Counted from the stretch's first letter, positions 22,936-35,545 are shown. The stretch is DNA of 64,000 nt from Larimichthys crocea (GCF_000972845.2 NC_040016.1:16778368-16842367), one strand, 5' to 3'. Program-made: numbers and translations. The notes: generated by a model from the sequence alone, not told the origin.

Positions 22936-22943
22936 ATCTTAAC

Positions 22944-24400
22944 TTAGGCAAGGCAAGGCAAGGCAAGTTTATTTGTATAGCACAACGAGGCAATTCATAG
23001 TGCTTTACAGAGGCAAGGAAAAACATTTGACATTAAGACAAGCAATAGCAATAGAAATAAAAAATTAAAAAGAGAAGAACATTTTATTAAAAACATCAGA
23101 ATGTCATTTAAAATCATTAAAACAGCAATTTTGAAAACAATTTAAAACATTAAACGAATCACTGGATTATGATTAAAAATTCTTTAAAAGTTCTTTAAAA
23201 GAGCTCAGCCATAAGCACGTGAAAATAGAAAAGTTTTTAACCTGGATTTAAAAGTGCTAAGAGTTGGGGCTGATTTCAGTCCTGCTGGTAGTTTGTTCCA
23301 GTTGTGAGCAGCATAACTGCTAAATGCTGCTTCACCGTGTCTGGTTTGAACTCTGTGCTCCACTATCTGACCTGAGTCAGTAGATCTCAGAGCCCTACTG
23401 GGTCTATATTCTACTAACATTTCGTTTATGTATTGTGGGCCTAAACCATTCAGTGATTTGTAAACTAGTAGCAGAACTTTAAAATCTATTCTGTGGCTAA
23501 CTGGGAGCCAGTGTAAAGCTTTAAGAGCTGGGGTGATGTGTTCTGATCTCTTTGTTCTGGTCAAAACTCGAGCTGCTGCGTTCTGAATGAACTGCAGCTG
23601 TTTGATACTTTTTTGGGGGAGTCCAGTCAAAAGACCATTACAGTAGTCAAGTCTACTGGAGATGAAAGCATAGATCAGCTTCTCCTGATCTGTTTGGGAC
23701 ATAAAGCCCTTAACTCTGGATATGTTCTTAAGTTGGTAGAAGGCTGTTTTGGTGACTGAGTTTATGTGACTGTTGAAGGTCAGATCTGAGTCTATCAACA
23801 CGCCAAGGTTTCGGACTTGGTCTTTAGTTTCTAGAGACAGTAACTCAAGGTGTTTACTGACAGCAACCCTCTTCTCTTTATTGCCAAAAACAATGACCTC
23901 AGTTTTTTCTTGATTTAACTGAAGAAAATGTTGGTTCATCCAATTTTTTACTTGCTGTAGACAGTTACCCAATGACTCTATAGGACTGCAGTCATCTGGG
24001 GACAGTGCAAGATATATCTGTGTGTCATCTGCATAACTATGATAGTTGACATTAGAATTCTGCAGAATTTGACCCAAAGGCAGCATATATAGGCTGAACA
24101 AAAGGGGTCCAAGAACTGACCCCTGAGGAACCCCACATGTCATAGCCACTCGATCTGATTGATTACTTCCAATGGTCACAAAATAACTCCGCTCCTCCAA
24201 GTAGGACCTGAACCATTCTAGGACTGTTCCACGGAGTCCTGCCCATGTTTCCAATCTGTTCAGCAGTGTGCTGTGATCCACAGTGTCAAACGCAGCACTG
24301 AGATCCAGCAGGACCAGAACTGATACTTTGATAAACTGTTGAACTGAGTTTGCAGCTTGTTCCACTCTTTTCTGCAGCTGCTCTCATGTTCGTTGTATTG
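22944..24400 (-). mobile_element. 5'-truncated L2/Maui-like LINE
   Basis: The 3' end is at the left: a (TTGCC)n tail (22946-22967), preceded on the minus strand by the L2-type TGCTATACAAATAAACTTGCC end. The reverse-transcriptase frame 23205-24365 is uninterrupted for 386 codons. It has LLDLSAAFDTVDH, PQGSVLGPLLF, the catalytic YADDTQIY, LGVLIDSDL, and the C-terminal ALHWLPV-RI-FK block. The endonuclease and the N-terminal part of the RT are missing, so it is dead on arrival although the remaining frame is intact, which suggests a recent insertion. The 5' break point near 24400 is approximate. Confidence 0.88.
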
Positions 24401-26657
24401 ATCCCACCCACTTTATCTAACCAAAGTCAGACAGTTCGATAAATTAAACTCTTCTTAAAATTATACTGAAAACAAAAAAGATGTATGAGTTTTGTTTAGA
24501 TGCAATAGATGTAGCCAATGAGTTTTGAGATTAGTTAGGTATCCAGATGCACAAATGTAATTTTATTTTCTCATTATGACATTAGGGTTTCTGACCTTTT
24601 TGTTCGACTACAGGAGGGAGAATGAACAACGATATGTTAATAGCTTCTTGTGGCTTCAGTTCACGCAAAGTTAATTTTTACAACTTGAGTTAACTTGTAG
24701 GGGTCATTCAGGTTTCCTGACATTACTCTGGCCTTTGTCTGGTTTACTACTGTAGCAGTATGAGCCCAAAATAAAGGGTTGTTCTGTGAACGGATGCCGA
24801 AACAATTGCAGTGACCTTAGATTCACCTGAGGCAAATGTCGGCAGTGCAGGATGTACTGCACAAGGAAATCAGTTTATAGTCTGTTAGGAGTAAACTACA
24901 AAGGCATATTTGCTATTGGTTGAGTCTGCAGCTTTGCCAGTCAAAGTTCACATAAGTTGAGATATAACTGACTTGACAGACACACCTATTGTGTATGTGT
25001 GACTGCAGCCTTACGGTTAAAATTTGGCTGTATTTTCACAGCAATTTATAAAAGTTGGTGCTATCAGACAGATTGGGTAATGACAAAGGGTTGTTTACAA
25101 CTGCCACATTTATGAGAGGGGGACATTGTGACTACTTTTTGCTAAGTAATTGCTAAAAGCAGAGGTTAACACTGGCCACTTATATTTTTGGCCTGACTCA
25201 TGTGCCAGTATGATCAAATAAGTAAAAAAAGTGTGTTAATTTCACTTGCTTTACCAGCACAAATACAGCCTGAACTACTGAGCTAGCATGACACAGAGAA
25301 AAAGATTTGCAAGTAAAGCAAGAAATAACAATCTAGGCTACCAGATAAGCTAAAAATGTCATGAAAGTGATGATAGATGCAGTACCAAGAGGAACGAGGT
25401 ATTGCTGAAAATGCTGTTATGAATCAACTTTCCCCATAACAATTAACACAGAAGGAACTACAAAATCACTACCATCATCATACTACTTATGTAAGCTAAC
25501 ATACAGTATATCTACCATTATGAACCTGCTCTTGTCTTACCCAAACCATTTTTTAAAATTAAAATTATTGCCATTTATGTTTAGTTAAATGCATGTTCCC
25601 TGTGAAAAAACACAAGGAACATGACAAAACAGTTGACGCAAGTAGAGCAGGTCACTACAAGTAAGCCAGCTAGCTCACAAATTTTTGCCAGTCCAGCCTT
25701 AGCTTCCATCTGCTGAAGGAAAACATAGGGCATGTTTGAGAAGAAATAATACACCCTTTGTGTCATGATATCATGGCAGTGGAAACAGAACTACAAAAAT
25801 AGAAATACCTGCAAGGATGCTGTTTTGCATTATGTAATACACTGTTTTGTGTATAATTTGCTTATTGTCTTTCATTTAGCATACGAAACCCAAACATCAA
25901 GCAGCCACAGTTTTCTACCTACAGCTTTGAGAAGACCAAACCCGAAGTTTAATAAAGCAAATGTTTAAGTATGCCACCATTTTAGTGATAAACCTTCTTT
26001 GAGTCTTTATGTCCCATAGTAGTGAAGAAAAAAAAAAAAAGGTTAATGAAACTTTCAGTAATTTGAACAGTCATAACCATTTTAAAAACTGCTGAGGTTG
26101 ACTGATTAATATAGACACACATAGCATAACAGCGGACTCATTATGTCAGAGTGAAATAAATTATACATGATCTTTGTGAGGATGCTAATTTTCTCAACTG
26201 GAACCAGTAATATAATCTTTACTGTCATGTAATGCTTGTGACACATGTGCAAGCGGATCCTTCCAAGACCATAATCAGGTTAATTACTTCTGTTTGTAGG
26301 GAAATTATATATTGTGTGATGCAACAAAGGAGACTATCTGCAGAGAAATATCAGTAAAATAAATTAGTAATTAGATGTATATGGTAAATAATGATGCCGT
26401 ATGTCTAGGGTGTGTCTAAGCATTTGTCTGGGTCTGTTGAGGGAGACGTAATGCTACGTGATCACATTAAATGATACCCTCAAATCTCAAGAGTAGTCTG
26501 CCTAGAGCATGCACAAGACTCGTCTTTGCAAGAGGCATCTGGGGGCTGTACCTCACTGACTGAGTTACTGTATAACTTTATTCACTGATTTCTGTGACAC
26601 TCATTTTTATACAGAAACTGTTTTCTGGGTGTATACCAAACAGTAAAAATAAATTAC
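24401..26657. other. Intergenic or intronic; no gene recognised
   Basis: AT-rich, with no splice-flanked open frame of note on either strand. If the minus-strand exon-like segments at 20.2, 21.5 and 26.7 kb belong to one gene, this is an intron. Confidence 0.45.
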
Positions 26658-26691
26658 CTTCTGAGTCCTTTCCTAAACACTGTTCCTTGAT
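26658..26691 (-). CDS. Weak candidate small exon (minus strand)
   Basis: On the minus strand, a pyrimidine-rich tract (TTCTTCTTCTTCACATCTTTCCTTGAC region) is followed by a first AG at TATATCAAG. Then come 34 bases and a donor AAG|GTAATT. One frame reads IKEQCLGKDSE. It is short and could be chance; listed because it lies upstream of, and in the same orientation as, the stronger exon at 21544-21636. Confidence 0.2.
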
Positions 26692-29317
26692 CTTGATATA
26701 AAACGTCATGAAGTCAAGGAAAGATGTGAAGAAGAAGAATGTTATAATTGTTCATGGTGGCTACACAAATACTTAGAACTAGACCCCTGGTTTCATCTCT
26801 GATGTCAGAGTTTCTTAATAGATGGATAAGTTTAATGTACTTGTTTGTAACCACTAACTATTGTTGTTGGCTATGTAGCTAACAGCAGCCTTATTACAGT
26901 AGCTGAGGCTGGTTCTGGTGCCCATAGCAGCGCCACCCTAGTCAGAACCTCTGTACTAGCAACACTGTAAGCTCCCAGTCCAGTCAGATCCAGGTGCCAA
27001 CATTACATACATTACATGGCACCAAGTAGCAGCAGTTAGCCACTTCAACAAGTAAAGCCACGTGTCCATCAGGAAACTTCATGAATGCAATCAGATGAAA
27101 GAGGGGAAATTCTCCCCTAATTATAACAATTAGCATCAGGGTTTTCCTGTCTACGATCTCATTTAGCTTCAGTTCAGTCTTTACCGAATGCGCCTCTGGA
27201 TACCCAACGTCTTAGGAACACATAACTCAGGTCCACTGCTTGATAAACAAAAGTTTATGTGTAAACAAAAAACAAAACCCATATTCTCACAGGCCGACAT
27301 ATCCGTCTTGTCCTCTGTGTGTGTGCTAGTGAACTGGAGGAATTAAAATGCAGGGCATGATTAGCCAACTAGCACCAGCTGTCTTAGTCATCTCACCTGG
27401 TACTTATCTTTTCATAAAATGCATTATGATGGTGTACTTTGGTGTTTTATACTGCAGTATTTTGACATTTATAGTTGTTTCCAGAAGTGTTATGTTGACT
27501 CCCAGTTGTGCTATGAAAAGGCACCTGGGACAACAGAGGCCTAATAAAATACTAAAACACTCTAATACATAGACAACAGCCTGAGATGATAGGCAATGTC
27601 CCAGGACAACATTCTGAGTCATCGCTTCCTTAAAAAACACTGAAGTGATCAGACTGAATATATTTGCAAGCAGACATTGAAACTGCTTCCTTAGGCAACC
27701 AAAGACCATCTCAGTGATTGCTTGCTCAGTGATACTTGCTGCCAAAGTCTTCTCATGCTCAGACGCACAATTAAATTAGGTTTTTGTAAGTAATTGAACT
27801 TTTGGACCTAGTTCCTACCTGCAGCTTATGCTGCAGAGTTCAGCCTTTCTTTAACTTGGAAATTATGTAGACAACAACATAATGAATAAGACATGAAAAT
27901 GTGCAATACTGTGATATCATAACTGTCAAATGACAAAAAAACAAAGGTTTTTGAAGCGGATGATTGGAATTCTTGGCATAGAGCTAAAATGCTGCACTGG
28001 CATATGATTTTACTATGATGGCCCACAACCACTTAATTGCATGCGTTGCTCCAATCAGCCCCATGTATCTCACATAGTAAAAAAGTGAAAAATGAGTGCA
28101 CATAGTTTAATTATCTAAAATAGTAAGAGGCCGTCATCACAGCAAGAGAATATTTATATAAATAGTTTTTCTTATGAAACATACAGAGATTACTTCCTTT
28201 TAAAGATTAGTACATTTTGGGAAATACACTTTTCCTACAGCCAGCAACTGGTTAACTTAGCTTAGCATAAAGACTGGAAACAACTAGTCAGGCTGTACCT
28301 AAAGGTAACAATAGTAACATTCGGTAAAAAGGTAACAATCAGCACCGCCCTCTAAAGTTAAAGCATCTCTAAATCTCAGCTCAGTTATTAAATACTTATA
28401 TCTTGTTTTATCCATACAAGAACCAAAGTGTAAAAAATGACAAGTTGCATCAAGGGGACTTTTTTTTACCGGGGGGCAGTGACTTCCTGGAGCTTTGTCA
28501 TCATCGTTAGGTTGACTGATGCTGAAAATTTGCTGATGGTGGGTTTTTCACTTGCAGCCATCTATTGGCACACAGTTATGATTATACTACTATATATTTA
28601 TACAGAGACATCTGATATATCTCCGGATATCTTACAGAAATCTTACATACTGTTGCTTTAAAAAAAACAAACACATAATAATATGTTGCCTGCTATTAAT
28701 TTTTTAAGAAAACTGACAAACTAATGCTGTGATCTCTAAGGTAAGCACTTATCAGATGAAAATTAAATTTGTCAGTGCTCTCTGATGGACTGACGGATAG
28801 ATATGTATCTTTGCATTGCATATTCATGGCTTACTTGTTGACATTTGCAATATGATGAAATCAGCTCTAATGCACAGCCATCTTTCGTTGGAAGTGCATT
28901 CTTTTTAGCCCTCTTATCAAGATGGTTCCTCTCAAAAACCACAGACACACAAAATCATTTGCACACAAAATGATTGCTGCATGGTGCTGCAGGAAGGAAA
29001 GTCCCTCCCCTCGATTTTATGACTCCTGTTTTACAGAATAGTGGGAGAGGGAGCAGGAGTGAAGGAGTAAGGCTGTAGCAGAGTAGTGGTACACTGGAAC
29101 CCAGTCTTGTGTAGAGCTTGAACAACATGCTGAGGACTAACCATCCGTTTATTCATGAGAAAAAGAGAAAAAGTATAGTACTTTCAGCTAGAGAACATAC
29201 ATAGTGGAGGATGTTTTTGCTGAAGAAAACCCCAAAGTGGAGGCTAAAAGTTTCTACTACCGATTTTCATCTTTTTACAATCTGAGTAAAGGTAAGCAAG
29301 ACCTGTAAATAGTAGAA
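26692..29317. other. Intergenic; 5' flank of the plus-strand adenosine receptor
   Basis: Holds a dispersed repeat (28205-28665) and, from about 29000, the likely promoter and 5'UTR of the receptor starting at 29318. No other gene was recognised. Confidence 0.5.
28205..28665. repeat. Degenerate fish interspersed repeat
   Basis: It starts with TTAGTACATTTTGGGAAATACACTT. It then contains CAGCCAGCAACTGGTTAACTTAGCTTAGCATAAAGACTGGAAACA, CAAAGTGTAAAAAATGACAAGTTG and GGGGGCAGTGACTTCCTGG. These are conserved blocks of a very common fish repeat that is probably a non-autonomous element. It ends near CTTACATACTGTTGCTTTAAA. Internal deletions show age. Family name not assigned. Confidence 0.65.
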
Positions 29318-31210
29318 ATGACTTCCTCTCCACGTATCAAGCCTCGGGAGTATGCAGACCTGATGTACATCTCCATTGAGACAGCTATTGCTCTGGCCTC
29401 TGTGATTGGGAATGTGCTGGTGGTGCTGGTTGTGTGTGCAAACCGGTCTCTCCGTAACACCACCTTTTGCTTCATCGTGTCTCTGGCCGTGGCTGACATC
29501 GCTGTGGGGGTTTTGGTCATCCCTTTGGCTATCATCATAAGTCTGGGATTAAACACTCAGTTCTACACGTGCCTCTTCCTGTCCTGCTTGCTGTTGATCA
29601 TCACCCAGAGCTCTATCCTTTCTCTGCTGGCTATTGCTATCGACAGATATCTGCGAGTCAAGATTCCCACCAGGTGAGGAAATATTGTAAAACCAGCGAA
29701 AGGTGTCGTGGTTTTTCTCAGAGATTAAAAGAAAAGTGAGATTAATTTAGTTGAGATTGGGTTGGATAATGAATATTGCTATTTTTGGTTTTTCATTATG
29801 TTCTACCTTAGTACTTTTTGTAAATATGTACACTTTTGACTTCCTCCTTGATTCTATTTTCCACTGCTGTTAGTGAATTTCTCCGTTGTGGGATAAATAA
29901 AGTATTATCTAATATAATCTAATAACACTAACTAAAAAAGTATTACAGGATCAATATAACAGTGTAAACAGACTGTTAGACAGTCACTGAAATATTCATA
30001 ACTGAGAGCAATCAGAAGATTTCCTGTTCCAATCCACTTCGGCTTTCATGCTAAAAATAAACTGATCCAAAGTGTTCCTACTCTGAAATGTGTTACTTTA
30101 GTTAATTACAAAGTTAGTTAGATTGCTCTCATGTTTGTGAGAGTCACTTATAATGCTAATTTCTAAACTTGCCTTTCAAAAGCACCAATAATTGCAATAG
30201 TAGGACCAATCATTTTTATTGTGTTTACCATCAGAGAGTTAAATGCATGCTTATAGCCTTATAGAGAGTCAATCGAGAGGAGGTGGTTCTCTTTGTTGAT
30301 AATGCACCATATATCCTTGCCTGGTTTGATGCAAATCAATGGCCTGGACATAAAAAGCTTTTAAGCAAATTAAAATGCCTGAATAACTGACATACGCACT
30401 GTTTGCTGGGGAGTTTCAGCAGCTGCCCATACTACTAGGAAAATGCTTTTGAGCAGTAACCAATGTATAGTGTGTGTGTGTGTGTGTTCAGATCTAATCT
30501 AGCTGTGTGCATGCATGTATTTAGGTGATTGAAAAACCTGTTTTCATTTCTTTTCCCATTTTTTTCTAAACAGGTACAGCAGCATAGTGACCCAGAACAG
30601 GGCATATGTGGCAGTTTGTCTCTGTTGGATCCTCTCCTTCCTCACCGGGTTGGTTCCAATGACTGGATGGAATAACATTAATACTCAGAGAAACCTTAGC
30701 ATTTCCAGCGACATTGTCTGTAGATTCACCACTGTCATGAGGATGGACTACATGGTGTACTTTAATTTCTTTGGCTGGGTCGTGGTACCACTGTCCATAA
30801 TGATCGCACTGTACGCAGAGATCTTTAGGATGATCCGACGACAGCTTAACCGGCGCGCTGAAGCCACTTGTGATGGAGACAGGTACTTTCAGAAGGAGCT
30901 GAGGCTGGCCAAATCACTGGCCTTGGTGGTCTTTCTCTTTATTGTGTGCTGGCTCCCAATACACATCATGAACTGCATAAACTTCTTCTGCCCAAAGTAT
31001 GAAGTACCCAAGCCTGCCCTACATGTAGGCATTTTCATGTCTCATGTCAACTCAGCGCTCAACCCAATGGTTTATGCCTTCAGGATAAAGCAGTTCCGTG
31101 CCACGCTGATACAGATCACTCGCCGTTGCATGTTATGTAAAACCACAGAGCCCACTCAGTGCCCCACCAACACACGAGCCCTGACGGAGAAAGCGACTGT
31201 AAACTTGTAA
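29318..31210 (+). CDS. adora3: Adenosine receptor A3 (class A GPCR), two exons
   Basis: Join(29318..29673, 30574..31210) gives 330 residues. The 900-base intron splits an Arg codon after KIPT-R, the conserved receptor intron site. Role: Gi-coupled receptor for extracellular adenosine at the cell surface. Landmarks: GNVLVV (TM1), [18 protein letters not shown] (TM2), [17 protein letters not shown] (TM3), intact DRY (109-111), [10 protein letters not shown] (TM5 start), [13 protein letters not shown] (TM6), [18 protein letters not shown] (TM7), and the Cys pair CMLC after the last helix for palmitoylation. The TM2-TM3 and TM5 sequence resembles mammalian A3 more than A1. It lies head-to-head with the other receptor (15396-16648); they are paralogues, about 12.7 kb apart between start codons. 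Start chosen as the first ATG with a full N-terminus. Confidence 0.92.
29815..29935 (+). repeat. Retroposon 3' tail in the adora3 intron
   Basis: GTGAATTTCTCCGTTGTGGGATAAATAAAGTATTATCTAATATAATCTAAT is a typical fish LINE 3' end with an ATCTAAT tail. Left boundary approximate. Confidence 0.6.
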
Positions 31211-33020
31211 CAAGCGCTGCAATTCTCCTGTACACATACTTTACAGTGAGATAGTGCAGCAATGACAATCATGGGACTATGTGATATATGGAAGATCAAC
31301 CCATTAAACACATTAGACACAGCAAAGAGCTTCACTGAGTTACACGTTCATTTTTTAAGAACATGAGCCTGCAATCAGAAAAAAAATTATATCACCCATC
31401 TGCCTGCGTTATTTTGTTCTCACTTAATACTTCCTTCCTTAATTGATTCATATTGAATTATAATATATATGTCAACATCCGGTGATACAACAAACATGTC
31501 ATGTTCCGAAAGCTTGTTGGTTAAGTCACCCAAATAAACATTCATACCATCTTCATTTAAATTACTAATGTTACTGTTTACTGATTTCATATTTACTGAT
31601 TTCATATTTTTAACTATTTAAATACATTTAAAACAAGACTGAGAGTCTGTATGCATGCCATCAGCTGTGTGATGCTGTATTTAGGTGCTTTAAGCCAAAT
31701 AGTGTTTGTTCATGTTTACATGGACAATGCTGATACCAAGCAGGTATAATGTTTGCCATCTTAATTTAGCGCCTTGTCATGCTAACAGTCGATGATTAGC
31801 ACTAAATGTGCATGTATTTGGTCAAAAATTAAGTAATGGACAAATTGACATGTTTATCTCTTGGTAGTGCTAGAGAAAAAGGGAGTAGTCTGTATCAAAT
31901 TTATTGGCAACCTATCCTGGAGATTGAGACTGTTGCTGCTGGTAGAGCTTGAAGAAGATTCAAAGGACTAACCATAACACACTTTTCGAGATATTTTGAT
32001 CTGTTCTATCCAAAGTGATGGACCTACTGACCAACAGACAGACTGATAATATATATGTATATATAATGTATACAGCTAAAATAAATAAATAAAAAAATAA
32101 GAGAAGATCAAGCACAAAGAACTATTTTGCAAATGCTTACATTGGGTGTCTAGAGAAAAAAGCAGAAGAGTCAGAAGAGAAGGATTTATTGAGTAAAATC
32201 AATAGAGAGTACAGTGTGTTCTGAACTTTTATGTTCTACAGAAAACCATTCAATGTAAAGTGAAAGACCTTGCCCAGAATGCAAATGAACAATAAAGTCA
32301 CTAAAGCAAATTAAACAAAACTCTGCCAGCATCAAAGCCATCAAGCCATTAGTCTTTATCACAGGAAGCAGGGCACCTCTTCAGCTAATTCAGCTCATTT
32401 AAGCCATATTTCAGTAGCTGTGGCAGAGTGTTGAAAACGCTCTGAAGCATTTGAGTAAATTGCCCACAGAATGCTGAAGTGATTTATTCCAACCCTGAAG
32501 CTAAAGCTGAGTGAGTTTTGCTCCGTCATCACTTTGACTTCTACCTCGTTTCATGCACCTTCTACCTGATCCATTACTTCCACTTGCTGAGCTTTATACA
32601 TAATAAAACATATCTAATCTGGTGTATGTTTGTATGTGTGTTTAAATGTTTTAATCAGTTAGCATGAGGATTTTGTGTGCATGCTGTAGTAAGGACCACA
32701 GAGATATTTACTTTTCTCAGATTATGTCCACCTGTCTGGTATGCTGTGACCACCTAAGACTTGAATGGTTGAAAACTTTCACGTGAACATATCACATGAA
32801 CATCCGTTTGGCCCTCTGTCACAAACAATATCAATACGTTTTTACCATCTGTCACCTTCATCCTTGATTAGGGATTTGAAACTGCTGAGTATAGTCTAAT
32901 CCCCGGCCCTTGTCTTAGTGAGGTAGGTGTTGCATTACCAGCCTCGCATTTACTGCCTTTGCACCACGCACTGTGGCTGGTGGCCTACTGAACGCTGAGG
33001 GGACACAAGCATGATTTAGG
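31211..33020. other. Intergenic; no gene recognised
   Basis: 3' flank of adora3 followed by AT-rich sequence. No splice-flanked frame or named repeat was seen. Confidence 0.5.
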
Positions 33021-33249
33021 TGTGGAGACAATAAGCTAAGAGTCTCCACTTTGTGTGTGCGTCTTAACTTCATTTTAGATCAATCATCTTTGAGGTAAGA
33101 CCCTTCACTTTCATCCTAAAACAGCTGCAACAAAGATTTGCGAAGAGAGAGATGCTATCTGTACTTCTTGTCATTCTAATACTTCTGTTATTTTAATATT
33201 ATCAGATAACTTAAGAAAACTTTAATTTGCAGCATCAAATTGTTGTAAA

Positions 33250-33585
33250 ATGGCAGACACAGACCGAACAGAGGGTGACCAAGACTTGGAAGCTCCAGAG
33301 GAAGATTTGGATGCAGCCTTCGTACACTTCGGGAAATACAGCGAAGCTCAGCTGGCACGACCTTGGGAGCAGTGGAGCTTTAAAGAAAAAGCAAACTTTT
33401 GTATGGACCGCATCTTCCTTGGGGTCTTGGTCATATTTCTCTTCATGTTACTGGCAGAATTTGGTTATAAAATGTCCTTTGTGATAGACATGAGGAAAGT
33501 TGCAGCGTTTATGTCAGATTCAGTGGACTCTCTGTTTGACTGGCTCTTCACCCAGGAGAGACAGGAGGAGTTGCTTGAATTGTAA
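33250..33585 (+). CDS. Small single-pass membrane protein, unidentified
   Basis: ATG at 33250 and TAA at 33585 give 111 residues. The acidic N-terminus (EGDQDLEAPEEDLDAAFVHF) is followed by a basic/aromatic stretch (PWEQWSFKEKANF). A hydrophobic segment of about 20 residues comes next (55-75, FLGVLVIFLFMLLAEFGY), then a C-terminal amphipathic region with SLFDWLF. There is no signal peptide, so it is probably tail-anchored or type II. Supporting exon structure: a donor TTTGAG|GTAAGA at 33094 and an acceptor TTTAATTTGCAG at 33232 define a short 5'UTR intron. Odd: the stop codon lies in a strong donor GTAAGT (33582-33587), so an alternative spliced product that reads past the stop is possible. 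I do not recognise the family. Confidence 0.65.
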   Translation: MADTDRTEGDQDLEAPEEDLDAAFVHFGKYSEAQLARPWEQWSFKEKANFCMDRIFLGVLVIFLFMLLAEFGYKMSFVIDMRKVAAFMSDSVDSLFDWLFTQERQEELLEL

Positions 33586-35165
33586 GTTGTTAATAGACCA
33601 CTTGTTTAGTATTGTCACTCTCTGAGTGTTTTCTACAATGTTGTAGGCACATGTAAAGATTCAGTTTATAGCTGAATCTTAACTAGAGGATGTATTACTG
33701 ATTCTTGAACATTCATTTTTCATGAGGAATTAATAGAAATAAATACTGTATGCAATGAACTGAATCATTGTTTTGTCCTACAATTCACATCATCTCCACA
33801 TTCTGATCATTGTCCTTCATTTTTTTATTTATTATTGTTATTATTATTTAAACAAAATGTGTATTTATACTAATGCATATTTGGATTACACACAGCTGCT
33901 TCGTCGTCAGGTAATTTTAAAAAATGTTCACAGGCAAACAAACAATAATCATCTCATCATGAGTTTTCCATTCATTTTCCATTAACTACACTATTTTTTT
34001 TCTAATTTTCAGAGCACAATATGTGGCATAGAACACAAACTTCAGACAATTTAAGTAGAAATATCAGGTTTCAAGGAGTTAAATTGAGCTCTGACAGGAT
34101 CAGTCTCCTAGCTTATTTAGGTATAGTTTTGAGGTAACTGTACTCAACTTAAATATTCCCATACTTTAAACTCCTCCTCTATTTTATAGAAACATGTTGT
34201 ATATATTGTAATCCATTACATTTGTTTGAAATCTATTAGTTATCATGATATAATCACCCCATAAATTGCCCACTGTTTAAACTACAGGATTGCTAAATAT
34301 ATCCAATTCGACCAGCGACAACATAAAATGTCACGTACTGAAATGCATCACTAATAAATAATCCAATAATATCATTCTGAAAGACAGTATGTTACTTCAG
34401 GATTTCCACTAAAATTATGAATAAACAATATTACAAGTACTAGTACTAATAAGATATATCAGATCCCTTGTCAAGAAGTTAATTGTACTATCAACATAGA
34501 AGAATTGTAAAATAAAGTGTCGATTTTAATATTTTGCTTCCACATTGCAATGTTGAACACAATCTTCAGAATCAGAATCAATGACCAGGTATACACATAC
34601 AAGAAATTTGACGCGTTGCTCTCCTTGTACATACACAGATATTAATGCAGCTAAAAACAAGGACAACGAGCTCAACTACTACTATGTACAGATAAAATAT
34701 ATATGTAGAAATATGTAGATTTATTCAGCCATAACATTCGTAGAAAGAATAAGAATAAGACAATCATGCAATGGTGTGTATGGAATAATGGAGTGTAAAG
34801 GATGCTAAAATATAAAAATATGGTTTATGTAGCTGCTTTATGTAGGTGAATATGCGATATACAGTATGATTGTAAAATATATCTTACAAACAAATACAGA
34901 GTACAGATTAAAGCAACAGAAAAGGTGAAGGGAGGAGAGAAGCAGAAAAAAAGGAAAAAATAATTATATATACTAATATATAGTTTAAGAATATATATAA
35001 TATATGTAAAGTGTTTATATTTGGGTCCACTGGATAATGTGATATTACATGTAATAAAAAATATAATGTGGAAGAGTTCATTCTAATAAAAGATTAGAAA
35101 ATACATGTAATAAAAACATAGAGTTGTAATTTACATACATACAGTATAGTGGTAGTAACTGATAG
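33586..35165. other. Intergenic; repeat scraps
   Basis: AT-rich. Around 34565-34640 is a dispersed fish repeat (CAGAATCAGAATCA, then ACACATACAAGAAATTTGACGC, then GCTCTCCTTGTAC). A donor-like CGTCGTCAG|GTAATT occurs at about 33910 but has no good partner exon. Confidence 0.45.
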
Positions 35166-35184
35166 GATCAATGTGACAGATTTC

Positions 35185-35532
35185 TTTTTTTTCCCCAACT
35201 TTATTGAAAGAACAAACAAACAAACAAACAAATTCAGTCATACTAGTTCACATTGTACAGTAGTAACAGCATCGGCATAGTTACATGATAGTATAATAAG
35301 AATCAAAAAGAAAAAGCATGAAAACAAAAAAGCAAAAATAAAACTTAGATGTGACAGACTTTGTAATCTTACATATAAATAAAGTTTTAGTTATAACTGC
35401 TGTGACAGGTTACTGGTTGAAAATATCTGCATGAATATTCATCATAGATCGACATTTTCTATTAGTAATTAACTTAAGAGACTGAAAATAATAATCAACT
35501 TCAATCAAAAATAGCTTAAATGATAGTGATAG
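35185..35532 (-). mobile_element. L1-like 3' end, second insertion
   Basis: A T8 run (poly-A of a minus-strand element) is followed by CCCCAACTTTATTGAAAG and a (CAAA)n stretch. The insert is flanked by TGTGACAGATTTC at 35172-35184 and at 35533-35545. No coding sequence is left. The L1 assignment rests on its position, tail and target, which resemble the neighbouring element; the family is less certain than for that one. Confidence 0.55.
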
Positions 35533-35545
35533 TGTGACAGATTTC

